From Deltaproteobacteria bacterium UBA2385 (GTDB lineage: Bacteria > Myxococcota_A > UBA796 > UBA2385), in NCBI GenBank assembly GCA_002343455.1, contig DDSR01000093.1:20196-26256 (forward strand): DNA of 6,061 bases. The letters are read 5' to 3'. The notes beneath the pieces are model-generated. The model ran no database searches and was not told the DNA's origin. It saw nothing but the letters and a program-made list of their open reading frames with translations. The position numbers and the translations under genes are program-made. Of this stretch, positions 1 through 5,896 are shown in pieces. Position 1 is the stretch's first letter; each line of letters starts with the position of its first letter.

Positions 1-378
1 GCCGCCGCCGCCATAGCCGCCGCCACCGCCGCCCCCCGGTCCACCGAAGCCACCGGGCCGATCCCGGCGAGGGGCACCGCGAGGAGGGCCACCGGGACCG
101 CTGCGGAACCCGCCGCCGCCGCCGCCGCCGGCACGCTCTTCGGCCACATTCACCCGGATGGTGCGACCATCGAGTGAGGAACCATCCATCTTGGAGACGG
201 CCGTCTTGGCCAGGTCTTCGTCCGCCATGGTCACGAATCCAAAGCCACGGGAGCGCCCCGTCTCTCGGTCCATGATGACCACGGCGTCCACCACCTCGCC
301 CACAGGCTCAAAGGCGGCTCGAAGGCCATTGTTGTCCGTTCCCCATGCCAGCCCGCCGACGAAGAGCTTGGTGCCCAT
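1..378 (-). CDS. Glycine-rich single-RRM RNA-binding protein, C-terminus cut by window edge
   Basis: Read directly from the minus strand: 126 codons from an ATG at 378 stay open to base 1, so the C-terminus is missing. Residues 1-83 form one RNA recognition motif. RNP2 is KLFVGGL (4-10) and RNP1 is RGFGFVTM (44-51), with the RNA-stacking aromatics Phe6, Phe46 and Phe48 present; RNP1 ends in Met where Phe/Tyr is usual. From residue 84 the chain is low complexity: seven Gly, an Arg/Pro/Gly segment, then more Gly with Phe and Tyr (RGG/FGG-like). This is the architecture of the small cyanobacterial and proteobacterial Rbp proteins, cytoplasmic single-stranded RNA binders often linked to cold or stress; that role is inferred. 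The start is fixed by the canonical MGTKLFVGGL opening; a GAGAGAG lies 10 nt upstream (389-395). The intrinsic terminator at 555-582 separates it from the lipoprotein gene upstream, so it probably has its own promoter. Confidence 0.93.
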   Translation of the reverse strand, partial: MGTKLFVGGLAWGTDNNGLRAAFEPVGEVVDAVVIMDRETGRSRGFGFVTMADEDLAKTAVSKMDGSSLDGRTIRVNVAEERAGGGGGGGFRSGPGGPPRGAPRRDRPGGFGGPGGGGGGGYGGGG

Positions 379-554
379 CTATCTGCCGCTCTCTCTTCTC
401 AGGTCTAAACCGACGTCCGGTCGGGGCAGGATGCCGCCGATTCGGGTGCGCCGGAGCACTCACGTGGCGGACGAACCGGGTCCGCTGCCAGTGGCGGTCA
501 ATCAACCGCCCTCACGCACTCTATTCCATGGGCGCATGGAATTGCACGTAAAAT
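379..554 (-). promoter_or_regulatory. Leader/promoter region of the RRM gene with two inverted repeats
   Basis: This 176-bp non-coding stretch lies between the upstream gene's terminator and the RRM start codon. It holds a perfect 8-bp inverted repeat, ATTCCATG / CATGGAAT, at 523-530 and 535-542 with a 4-nt spacer. It also holds a perfect 6-bp inverted repeat, GGCGGT / ACCGCC, at 493-498 and 505-510 with a 6-nt spacer. On the minus strand a TAGAGT sits directly after the 8-bp repeat and could serve as a -10 box, but I find no fitting -35, so the promoter is unresolved. The leader may be long, as is common for stress-induced RNA-binding protein genes. Either repeat could be an operator or an mRNA hairpin; the sequence cannot tell which. 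Confidence 0.4.
523..542. repeat. Perfect 8-bp inverted repeat upstream of the RRM gene
   Basis: The arms ATTCCATG (523-530) and CATGGAAT (535-542) are exact complements separated by GGCG. It is AT-richer than its surroundings and lies about 145 bp upstream of the RRM start and 13 bp from the terminator stem. The length and symmetry fit a dimeric repressor or activator site, or a small RNA hairpin with a four-base loop. No known operator is recognised. Confidence 0.5.
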
Positions 555-582
555 GTGACGCCCGACGGAAGCCGGGCGTCAC
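555..582 (-). terminator. Intrinsic terminator after the 214-residue lipoprotein gene
   Basis: Arms at 555-564 (GTGACGCCCG) and 573-582 (CGGGCGTCAC) form a perfect 10-bp stem. The enclosed bases add one mismatch and one pair around a four-base loop. Read on the minus strand the stem is followed at once by ATTTTAC, a short U-tract. It begins 12 bp after the TAG stop of the lipoprotein gene (597-595). Stem, loop size, U-tract and position all fit a factor-independent terminator. On the plus strand no T-run follows, so it is directional. Confidence 0.8.
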
Positions 583-594
583 GACTCGATTCGA

Positions 595-1239
595 CTACTT
601 ACGCTCGAGCGTACGACCGCCGCCGGGGGCCGCCCCGCCGCCGCCGCCGCCAGTCGGACCGCCGCCGCCCCGCAGGCTGCGCGGGCCATCGCCGCTGCCG
701 GCCGCGGTCCCCCGGGTGCCGCCCGGCCGGGTCGTGCGGGTCAGCCGCTTGCCGGAGCTCTGGGTCTTGGCCTGCACGACCGTGGACTCTTCGGCCGGGA
801 TGAGGCTGAGGTCCTCGAGGTAGACGAGCACGGCCGGCGCGTCCGCACCGATGGCCCAGCCCAGCTGCTTGCCGTCCTTGTTCCAGATCACCGCCTCGAA
901 GTTGGTGTCCGTGAAGGTGTCCTCGACCTTCCAGCCCGCCTTGCCCAGGGAGTCCTTCCATCGCGAGTTCAGCGCGCCGAAGTCGCCCGTCTCGTAGACC
1001 ATCAGCGCCATGGTCTCGTCCGAGACCAGCACCGCCACGTCGCTGACGGGCAGGCCCACGCCGTTCCAGCGCGCGTTGAGCTGCGCGTTGCTGTCGCCGA
1101 CCTGCGCCGTGGGGGGAGGAGGAGGGGGAGGAGGCTGGGCCGTGGTCCCGCCTTCCGTGCCGGAGCTGGTGGAGTCGCTGTCGCCGCAAGCCAGGGCCAG
1201 GGCGGAGATGACGGCGAGCGTCGAGATCATGCGCTTCAT
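595..1239 (-). CDS. Predicted lipoprotein with octaproline stalk and Gly-rich tail, function unknown
   Basis: The 214-residue protein begins with a lipoprotein signal peptide: MKRM, a hydrophobic stretch to residue 17, then ALAC with Cys18 as the lipidation site and Gly at +2. The lipobox is slightly off consensus (Ala at -3, Leu at -2). Residues 19-35 are Ser/Thr/Gly-rich, followed by eight prolines (36-43), a likely stiff spacer. Residues 50-150 look like the only folded domain, with predicted alternating strands and helices (for example VSDVAVLVS, NSRWKDSLGKAGWKVED, APAVLVYLEDLSLI). I do not recognise its family. Residues 160-214 are basic and Gly/Pro-rich, with glycine runs between 191 and 208, and the protein ends LERK. 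Cys18 is the only cysteine. The ATG at 1239 is supported by GAGGAAG five bases upstream (1245-1251) and by the signal peptide it opens. It lies 111 bp downstream of the UPF0182 gene and is followed by a strong terminator. It should sit on the periplasmic side or the outer surface. Confidence 0.85.
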   Translation of the reverse strand: MKRMISTLAVISALALACGDSDSTSSGTEGGTTAQPPPPPPPPTAQVGDSNAQLNARWNGVGLPVSDVAVLVSDETMALMVYETGDFGALNSRWKDSLGKAGWKVEDTFTDTNFEAVIWNKDGKQLGWAIGADAPAVLVYLEDLSLIPAEESTVVQAKTQSSGKRLTRTTRPGGTRGTAAGSGDGPRSLRGGGGPTGGGGGGAAPGGGRTLERK

Positions 1240-1324
1240 TGGGTCTTCCTCAGGGGGTGATGCGCCACGACTCCCGGGGCGCGACGGGTGGTTCCGGCCA
1301 GGGCCGGACCCGAGACCAGCCGAG

Positions 1325-1354
1325 TCTATACCAGGAGCGGCGCCGGGGCCTCAA
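1325..1354 (-). promoter_or_regulatory. Probable sigma-70-type promoter of the lipoprotein gene
   Basis: On the minus strand a TTGAGG (-35, 1349-1354) and a TATAGA (-10, 1325-1330) are separated by 18 bp, each matching consensus at four of six positions. The -35 overlaps the TGA stop codon of the UPF0182 gene. A start site near 1318 would give a leader of about 79 nt. That leader contains a bulged GC-rich hairpin with arms 1290-1297 and 1304-1310; no T-run follows it. This is the best-matching promoter in the window, and it indicates that the lipoprotein can be transcribed apart from the UPF0182 gene. Confidence 0.55.
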
Positions 1355-4173
1355 TCGCCCACGGGAACCGGGGCCGGCTCCGCAGGGATTGTGGCCTGTT
1401 CGAGCGGCACGTCCGCAGGTTCGGCCAGCGTCGTGAGCCTGGCCAGCACAGCCTCGAGCTCGGCGAGGGCCTGACCGTAGGCGGCCCAGTCTCCCTGACG
1501 CTGCAGCGTGGTCGCCCGCAGGAACGTCTCCTGCGCCTGCCGAGCGAGCTCGCTCCAGGGCTCTTGCCCGGTCCCGTCCTCGACGGGCCCCCTCGGCGAT
1601 TCGGGGCCCCGAGGCGCCGAGGCGGTGGCCTCCGGTGGAGAGCCGAAGATCGCCTCCAGCGCCAAGGGGAGGGTCTCCTCCATCACGATCCTGTTCCCGT
1701 AGCTGACGATCACTCGTTTCAGCTCGGGCAGCTGGCTGGTCTCGGACTGCAGGTAGAGCGGCTCGACGTAGAGCAGGGTGTCGGCGATCGGGACCACCAG
1801 CAGGTTGCCCCGCACCACCCGACTCCCCGACTGGCTCCACAAGCTGATCTGCTGGGAGATCACGGGGTCCTGGTCGATCCGGGACTCCACCTGGCGCGGC
1901 CCGTAGAGCAGCTTCTGCTTGGGGAACTGGTACAGGATCAGGCTCCCGTACTGGTCCCCGTCGCTGCGCGCGGCCAGCCAGGCGATCATGTTGTCCCGGT
2001 TTGTCGGGACGAAGGGGATCAGGAGGATGAACTCCTCGGTCGGCTCATCCGGCAGGCGCATGGTCAGGTAGTAGGATTCCATGACCTGCTCCTGCCCCCC
2101 GTAGAGCTCGCGGGGCACCTCCCACATGTCCTCCTTGTTGTAGAAGACCGTCGGCTCGTTCATGTGGTACGCACGGTAAAGGTGAGACTGGACGTCGAAG
2201 AAGTCCGTGGGGTAGCGCAGGTGGGCCGAGAGCCCCTCGGGAAGCTGGCCGATGTCCTTGAAGACGCCGGGCAGGGCGCGCTGCCAGGCCGTGATGATCG
2301 GGTCGCTCGGATCCGAGACGTACAGGTCGATGCTGCCGTTATAGGCGTCGACCACCACCTTGACCGAGTTGCGGATGTAGTTGAACGACGACGACCGGCC
2401 CAGCTTGAACGGCTCGCTGTACGGCCAGGCCGACGAGGTGGTGTACCCGTCGAGGATCCAGACGAGTCGGCCGTCGTGGATGACGATGTAGGGATCGCGG
2501 TCGAGCTGGAGGAAGGGGACCAGCGAGGCCACCCGCCCGGCGATCTGGCGGCGGAACAGAATCTCGCTCTCCTCGGTGAGGTACCGCGTGAGCAGGATGT
2601 CCATGCTGCGCAGGTGAGCGGCGAATAGCACCCGGCGCCAGATGCTGCCGATCGCGACCCCTCCCGTTCCTGCGTAGCGGGTGTAGGCGTTCTGATCCCC
2701 GGCCGGGTAGTCGAACTCTTCGGCCCCGGTCTTCACCAGGGCGTATCGGTCCGTGAGCTCCCCGAAGTAGATCTCAGGCCGATCGATGGTGATGCCCGAT
2801 TCAACCAGCAGGGGGTCGATCGCGGGCGGGATGTCGCGGATCAGCAGCTCGGGGAGGCCCTCGGGGGTCACCACGTTGACCGGGCTGATGGTCAGGCCGT
2901 AGCCGTGCGTGTAGTGCAGGTGTTCGTTCACCCAGTTCCGGGCCTGGCTGGGCAGGTTGCTGGCGTTGAGCTCTCGTGCCGCGAGCATCACCTGGCGGTG
3001 CTCCCCGTCGATCGTGTATCGATCGATGTCGACATCCACGAAGTCGTAGTACAGCCGGATCTCCTGAAGCTGACCGTAGGTGGTCAGCAGGGGCCGGTCG
3101 TCCCAGATCCGGATGTTCTCCACCGTCAGGGCGTTCTTCGCCATCTCTTCGAGCGTCAGCTCGGAGCCCGCCTCGAACGGCCGGACCTCGATACGATCCA
3201 GCGCGTAGGCGGTGCGCGTCGCCTCGATGCTCCGGGCCAGGTACTCGCGCTCCAGGTCCAGCTCGTTGGGACGAACCACCCAGTCCTGGACGGCGTTGGG
3301 GATCACCCCGACCAGCAGCGTCCGCAGCACCACCGAGGCGATCACGAGCCCCGCGGGCAAGGAGAGGCCCGGTCGGCGCGTCAGCGCGAGGAGGGCGACC
3401 GCGACGGCGACGCTGAGCACCGCCGCCGCGGTCAGGCCCGGGATCCGCGCGACCACATCGGCGTGCCCGGCCCCCCAGACGAAGCCGTTCTGCTGGGTGA
3501 GGACCGCGTACCGATCGAGCCAGGTCCCCATCGCGCTGCTCAGCATCATCAGGGCCAGCAACACCAGGCCGTGTCGGCGCGCGGTCTCGGAGATCGCCGG
3601 CCCTCGACTGGAGGAGAGCACGAAGTCGCGCAGGACGTACCAGCCGCCGACCAGCATCGCGGTCAGCGTCAGCGTCGCCGAGAGCTGCTGATGCAGGACC
3701 TCCAGCCACGGCAGGACGAAGAGGTGGACGCCCATGTCCAGGCCGAAGACGGGGTCATGCTGGCCCACCGGCTGGTAGCTCATCGCCAGGAGGAGCTGCT
3801 TCCAGGCCGGAGCGAGCCGGACGCCGAGGAGCACGGCGGGGAGGACCACCGCAGCGGCCAGGACCAGCCGGACCAGCGACTGCAAGCGCTCCGTTCCCGG
3901 CCGCAGGTCCACCAGCAGCTCGTCGATCCGCGCCAGGTTCAGCGGCGCCCGACGCGCCGCCCAGCGGAGGTTGAGGGCGATGAACACGGCGGCCACCGTC
4001 CCCGCGCCCAGCACGAGGCCGACGCGCCCGCCGACCATCCGGGCGAAGGCGTCGAAGTAGCCCAGCGACTCGAACCACAGACCGTCCACGACCAGGTCCA
4101 CGGAGACGCGCCCGAGGAACCAGACGAGGAGCACCACGACAAGAAGGGGCCGAAGCCAGGCCGGCTGACGCAC
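1351..4173 (-). CDS. UPF0182 (COG1615) family large membrane protein
   Basis: The 940-residue protein is typical in length for this family, whose biochemical function I do not know. About seven hydrophobic segments fill the N-terminal third (roughly 9-29, 48-68, 100-119, 163-183, 202-216, 245-264 and 272-293). From about residue 300 a long soluble part, probably extracytoplasmic, follows. Family hallmarks are visible: NWVNEHLHYTHGYG (413-426), WILDGYTTSSAWPYS (572-586), NYIRNSVKVVVDAYNGSIDLY (598-618, with the related DPIITAW after it), YPTDFFDVQSHLYRAYHM (654-671) and FVPTNRDNMIAWLAARSDG (721-739). A charged/proline linker (about 847-870) leads to a helical segment with GDWAAYGQALAELEAVLARL (894-913), then a Pro/Ala tail. 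No cysteine is present. The start is GTG at 4173, with GGAGAG six bases upstream (4180-4185); the next reading frame upstream does not extend the family match. The gene lies 103 bp after the protease gene and 111 bp before a lipoprotein gene, all facing the same way. Confidence 0.95.
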   Translation of the reverse strand: MRQPAWLRPLLVVVLLVWFLGRVSVDLVVDGLWFESLGYFDAFARMVGGRVGLVLGAGTVAAVFIALNLRWAARRAPLNLARIDELLVDLRPGTERLQSLVRLVLAAAVVLPAVLLGVRLAPAWKQLLLAMSYQPVGQHDPVFGLDMGVHLFVLPWLEVLHQQLSATLTLTAMLVGGWYVLRDFVLSSSRGPAISETARRHGLVLLALMMLSSAMGTWLDRYAVLTQQNGFVWGAGHADVVARIPGLTAAAVLSVAVAVALLALTRRPGLSLPAGLVIASVVLRTLLVGVIPNAVQDWVVRPNELDLEREYLARSIEATRTAYALDRIEVRPFEAGSELTLEEMAKNALTVENIRIWDDRPLLTTYGQLQEIRLYYDFVDVDIDRYTIDGEHRQVMLAARELNASNLPSQARNWVNEHLHYTHGYGLTISPVNVVTPEGLPELLIRDIPPAIDPLLVESGITIDRPEIYFGELTDRYALVKTGAEEFDYPAGDQNAYTRYAGTGGVAIGSIWRRVLFAAHLRSMDILLTRYLTEESEILFRRQIAGRVASLVPFLQLDRDPYIVIHDGRLVWILDGYTTSSAWPYSEPFKLGRSSSFNYIRNSVKVVVDAYNGSIDLYVSDPSDPIITAWQRALPGVFKDIGQLPEGLSAHLRYPTDFFDVQSHLYRAYHMNEPTVFYNKEDMWEVPRELYGGQEQVMESYYLTMRLPDEPTEEFILLIPFVPTNRDNMIAWLAARSDGDQYGSLILYQFPKQKLLYGPRQVESRIDQDPVISQQISLWSQSGSRVVRGNLLVVPIADTLLYVEPLYLQSETSQLPELKRVIVSYGNRIVMEETLPLALEAIFGSPPEATASAPRGPESPRGPVEDGTGQEPWSELARQAQETFLRATTLQRQGDWAAYGQALAELEAVLARLTTLAEPADVPLEQATIPAEPAPVPVGD

Positions 4174-4179
4174 CGAGAA

Positions 4180-4207
4180 CTCTCCGGGAGGGGATCCACG
4201 GAGAGCT
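4180..4207 (-). promoter_or_regulatory. Hairpin occluding the ribosome binding site of the UPF0182 gene
   Basis: On the minus strand CTCTCCG (4205-4199) is an exact complement of CGGAGAG (4186-4180). A flanking G-U and an A-U pair extend the stem to nine pairs around a 12-nt loop. The downstream arm contains GGAGAG, the Shine-Dalgarno sequence that lies six bases before the GTG start. In an RNA containing both arms the ribosome site would be paired. The stem is read directly from the sequence; a regulatory effect is inference. Confidence 0.45.
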
Positions 4208-4232
4208 ATACGGCTATCGTCCTGCTGGCGAA
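4205..4232 (-). promoter_or_regulatory. Weak candidate promoter of the UPF0182 gene
   Basis: A minus-strand TATAGC (4205-4210) resembles a -10 box and the TATAGA of the promoter ahead of the lipoprotein gene. The best -35 at reasonable spacing is a poor TTCGCC (4227-4232, 16-bp spacer); a TTGTTC three bases further upstream would need 19 bp. Initiation here would begin near 4198, inside the leader hairpin, leaving out its 5' arm. Only the -10 looks convincing. Confidence 0.25.
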
Positions 4233-4250
4233 CAATCGTGAGGAGATCGC

Positions 4251-4273
4251 CCGGCGCTCAGGACGAGCGCTGG
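4251..4273 (-). terminator. Hairpin just after the protease stop, possible weak terminator
   Basis: GCGCTC (4254-4259) and GAGCGC (4265-4270) form a perfect 6-bp stem with a 5-nt loop, extended by two further pairs beyond one mismatch on the minus strand. It starts three bases after the protease TGA. No U-tract follows, so it is a poor intrinsic terminator. It may instead stabilise the 3' end or attenuate read-through into the UPF0182 gene. Confidence 0.3.
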
Positions 4274-4276
4274 CCC

Positions 4277-5896
4277 TCAGAAGGAGGAGGTGGCGCTGCC
4301 CCCGCAGTCCGAGCTCACGCTGGCGGTGGAGGGGCGCCAGGAGATCGTGCCCTTCCTCTGGTAGTAGTCGCCCGACGACTTGTAGGTCATCGAGCCAGCG
4401 CTGACGCCGTCGATGCTGAGGGAGAGAGAGGCGCCCGGCTCATCCACCGTGGCCCGCACCTCGAATCGCCCACGGCTGTAGCTGGTGCGGGTGATCGAGA
4501 CGACGCAGGCCTCGACGGCCCCTCCGTCGCCGGCCCCTCCGTCGGTGGCTCCCCCGTCGGTGGCCCCCCCGTCGGAGGCTCCCCCGTCGGAGGCTCCCCC
4601 GTCGGTGGCCCCACCATCCGCGCCGCCGCCGCCGCCGCCAGCGTCCAGGAAGGCCGCCAGCGCTGCGCCGGGCTGGATCAGCCCGTAGCCGTAGCTGGTG
4701 TCGAAGCCGCTGGTACCCAGGTCGGTCGCCGTGCTCTTCAGGTAGCTCTCGGCTTCGGCCGCGGTTGCGCCGCGGGCCATCAGCAGGGCCGCCGCCGCCG
4801 CGACATGGGGCGAGGCCATCGAGGTGCCCTGGAAGAAGTAGTAGCTCCAGGTCGAGCCGCTGAAGGTCTCCTGCAGGATGCCATCCGCATAACCGTCGCC
4901 GTTGTCGTCCCGGCTGGTGTCTCCGCCGGGCGCCACCAGGTCGAGGGCGGTGCCCCGGTTGCTGTAGCTGGGCCGGGTGTTGCCGACCCGGGTGGCGCCT
5001 ACCGCGACCGCGCCGCTGTACGCGCCCGGGTAGGCGACCGAGGTCGAGCCCGAGTTGCCTGAAGCCGCCGCCACGAAGACCCCCGCGCTGTAGGCGTTGG
5101 CCACGGCGGTCGCCTCGGTGGAGCTGTAGGTGGAGCTCCCCAGGCTGAGGTTGATGACCTGCGCGCCGTTGCTCACTGCGTAGTTGATGCCGCTGACGAT
5201 CGTGCTGGTGTACCCGCTGCCGGCGCTGTTCAGCACCTTGACCGGCATGATCGACGCGCCGTAGGCGAGGCCTGCGACCCCGCTGGCGTTGTCCGTCGCC
5301 TGGGCGATGGTCCCGGCGACATGGGTGCCGTGGCCGTTGTCGTCCCGGGGATCGCTGTCCGAGTTGACGAAGTCGTAGCCCGACACCACCGAGCCGAGCC
5401 CGTCCAGCGTGCCGGCGCTGACGCCCGTATCGATCACGGCCACCACCACGCCGCTGCCGGTGCTGTAGGACCAGGCGCCTTCCGCGTCGATCGCGTCCAG
5501 GTTCCACTGGAAGCTGCGGTAGGGGTCGTTCACCAGGGCCTCGCGGACGTAGTCCGGCTCCACCCACCCGAAGCGGCCGCTCTGCCGAAGGGCCTCGACC
5601 TCTTCGACGACGTCTGCCCCGGCGGGCAGCTCGAAGGCGGCCGCGCCGATGGCCTCGAACTGAAGGACGCGCTGAGCCTTCTGACCTGCGAACCGCCGGC
5701 CCTCGAGCTCGATCGCGCCAGGCAGGTTGGCACCACCGACCAGGATCCGGGTCGGGTGGAACTCCGCGTCGCTGGGGATCGGGGCGGCGTACTCGATGTC
5801 GAAGCCTGAAGCGTCGAAAGACGAGTCCAGATCGCCCTCGTCGACGGGAGCGCAGGAAGCCAGGAGGAGGAGGAGGCTGGCCGGGAGCAACTTCAT
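4277..5896 (-). CDS. Subtilisin-family (S8) serine protease lipoprotein with DGGA linker
   Basis: The 539-residue protein has a lipoprotein signal ending LASC, with Cys15 lipidated and Ala at +2, so it is probably surface or outer-membrane attached. Residues about 42-120 resemble the inhibitor I9 propeptide, which is removed on activation. The S8 catalytic domain spans about 128-418, with Asp156 in VIDTG, His189 in NGHGTHVAGT, oxyanion Asn281 in SGNSG and nucleophile Ser359 in GTSMASPHVA, in the normal order. An insert DDNGDGYADG (330-339) looks like a calcium loop found in related bacterial proteases. A glycine run (420-425) and seven xDGGA repeats (426-460) form a flexible linker to a C-terminal domain of about 75 residues. 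Its Cys464 and Cys531 are the only other cysteines and could form a disulfide. The ATG at 5896 is supported by GAGG six bases upstream and by the signal peptide. It should hydrolyse peptide bonds outside the cell; the substrate is unknown. All key residues are present, so it is probably active. Confidence 0.95.
   Translation of the reverse strand: MKLLPASLLLLLASCAPVDEGDLDSSFDASGFDIEYAAPIPSDAEFHPTRILVGGANLPGAIELEGRRFAGQKAQRVLQFEAIGAAAFELPAGADVVEEVEALRQSGRFGWVEPDYVREALVNDPYRSFQWNLDAIDAEGAWSYSTGSGVVVAVIDTGVSAGTLDGLGSVVSGYDFVNSDSDPRDDNGHGTHVAGTIAQATDNASGVAGLAYGASIMPVKVLNSAGSGYTSTIVSGINYAVSNGAQVINLSLGSSTYSSTEATAVANAYSAGVFVAAASGNSGSTSVAYPGAYSGAVAVGATRVGNTRPSYSNRGTALDLVAPGGDTSRDDNGDGYADGILQETFSGSTWSYYFFQGTSMASPHVAAAAALLMARGATAAEAESYLKSTATDLGTSGFDTSYGYGLIQPGAALAAFLDAGGGGGGADGGATDGGASDGGASDGGATDGGATDGGAGDGGAVEACVVSITRTSYSRGRFEVRATVDEPGASLSLSIDGVSAGSMTYKSSGDYYQRKGTISWRPSTASVSSDCGGSATSSF
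4517..4621 (-). repeat. Seven tandem 15-bp units encoding the xDGGA linker
   Basis: The 105 bp encode residues 426-460 of the protease as seven 5-residue units: [A/T/S/G]-Asp-Gly-Gly-Ala. The DNA is repetitive as well, with each unit built on GCC (or a near variant) followed by a variable codon and GAC GG- GG-. Copy changes would keep the frame, because the unit is 15 bp. This is an interdomain spacer inside the gene, not an intergenic repeat, and neighbouring units are near identical at the DNA level. Confidence 0.85.

Noticed and set aside
158..823. Plus-strand frame crossing the RRM start, the terminator and the lipoprotein end
   Set aside because: It runs through an intrinsic terminator and two genes on the other strand, is proline/arginine-rich and has no recognisable domain.
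1290..1310. GC-rich hairpin as terminator of the UPF0182 gene
   Set aside because: It has a bulge and no following U-tract on the minus strand, and it lies downstream of the proposed promoter, so it is more likely a leader structure of the next gene.
1288..2628. Open reading frame of 446 codons on the plus strand
   Set aside because: It lies antisense within the UPF0182 gene, whose family motifs are unambiguous. Long antisense frames are expected at this GC content, and its product is a low-complexity Arg/Gly/Val-rich string without a domain.
2905..4404. Open reading frame of 499 codons on the plus strand
   Set aside because: It is antisense to the UPF0182 N-terminal half, the intergenic gap and the protease end. 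The product is a Gln/Arg/His-rich composition typical of an off-frame translation.
4517..4621. Regular short repeats as a CRISPR array or regulatory iterons
   Set aside because: The period is 15 bp with no spacers, in frame inside the protease gene, and encodes a regular peptide linker.
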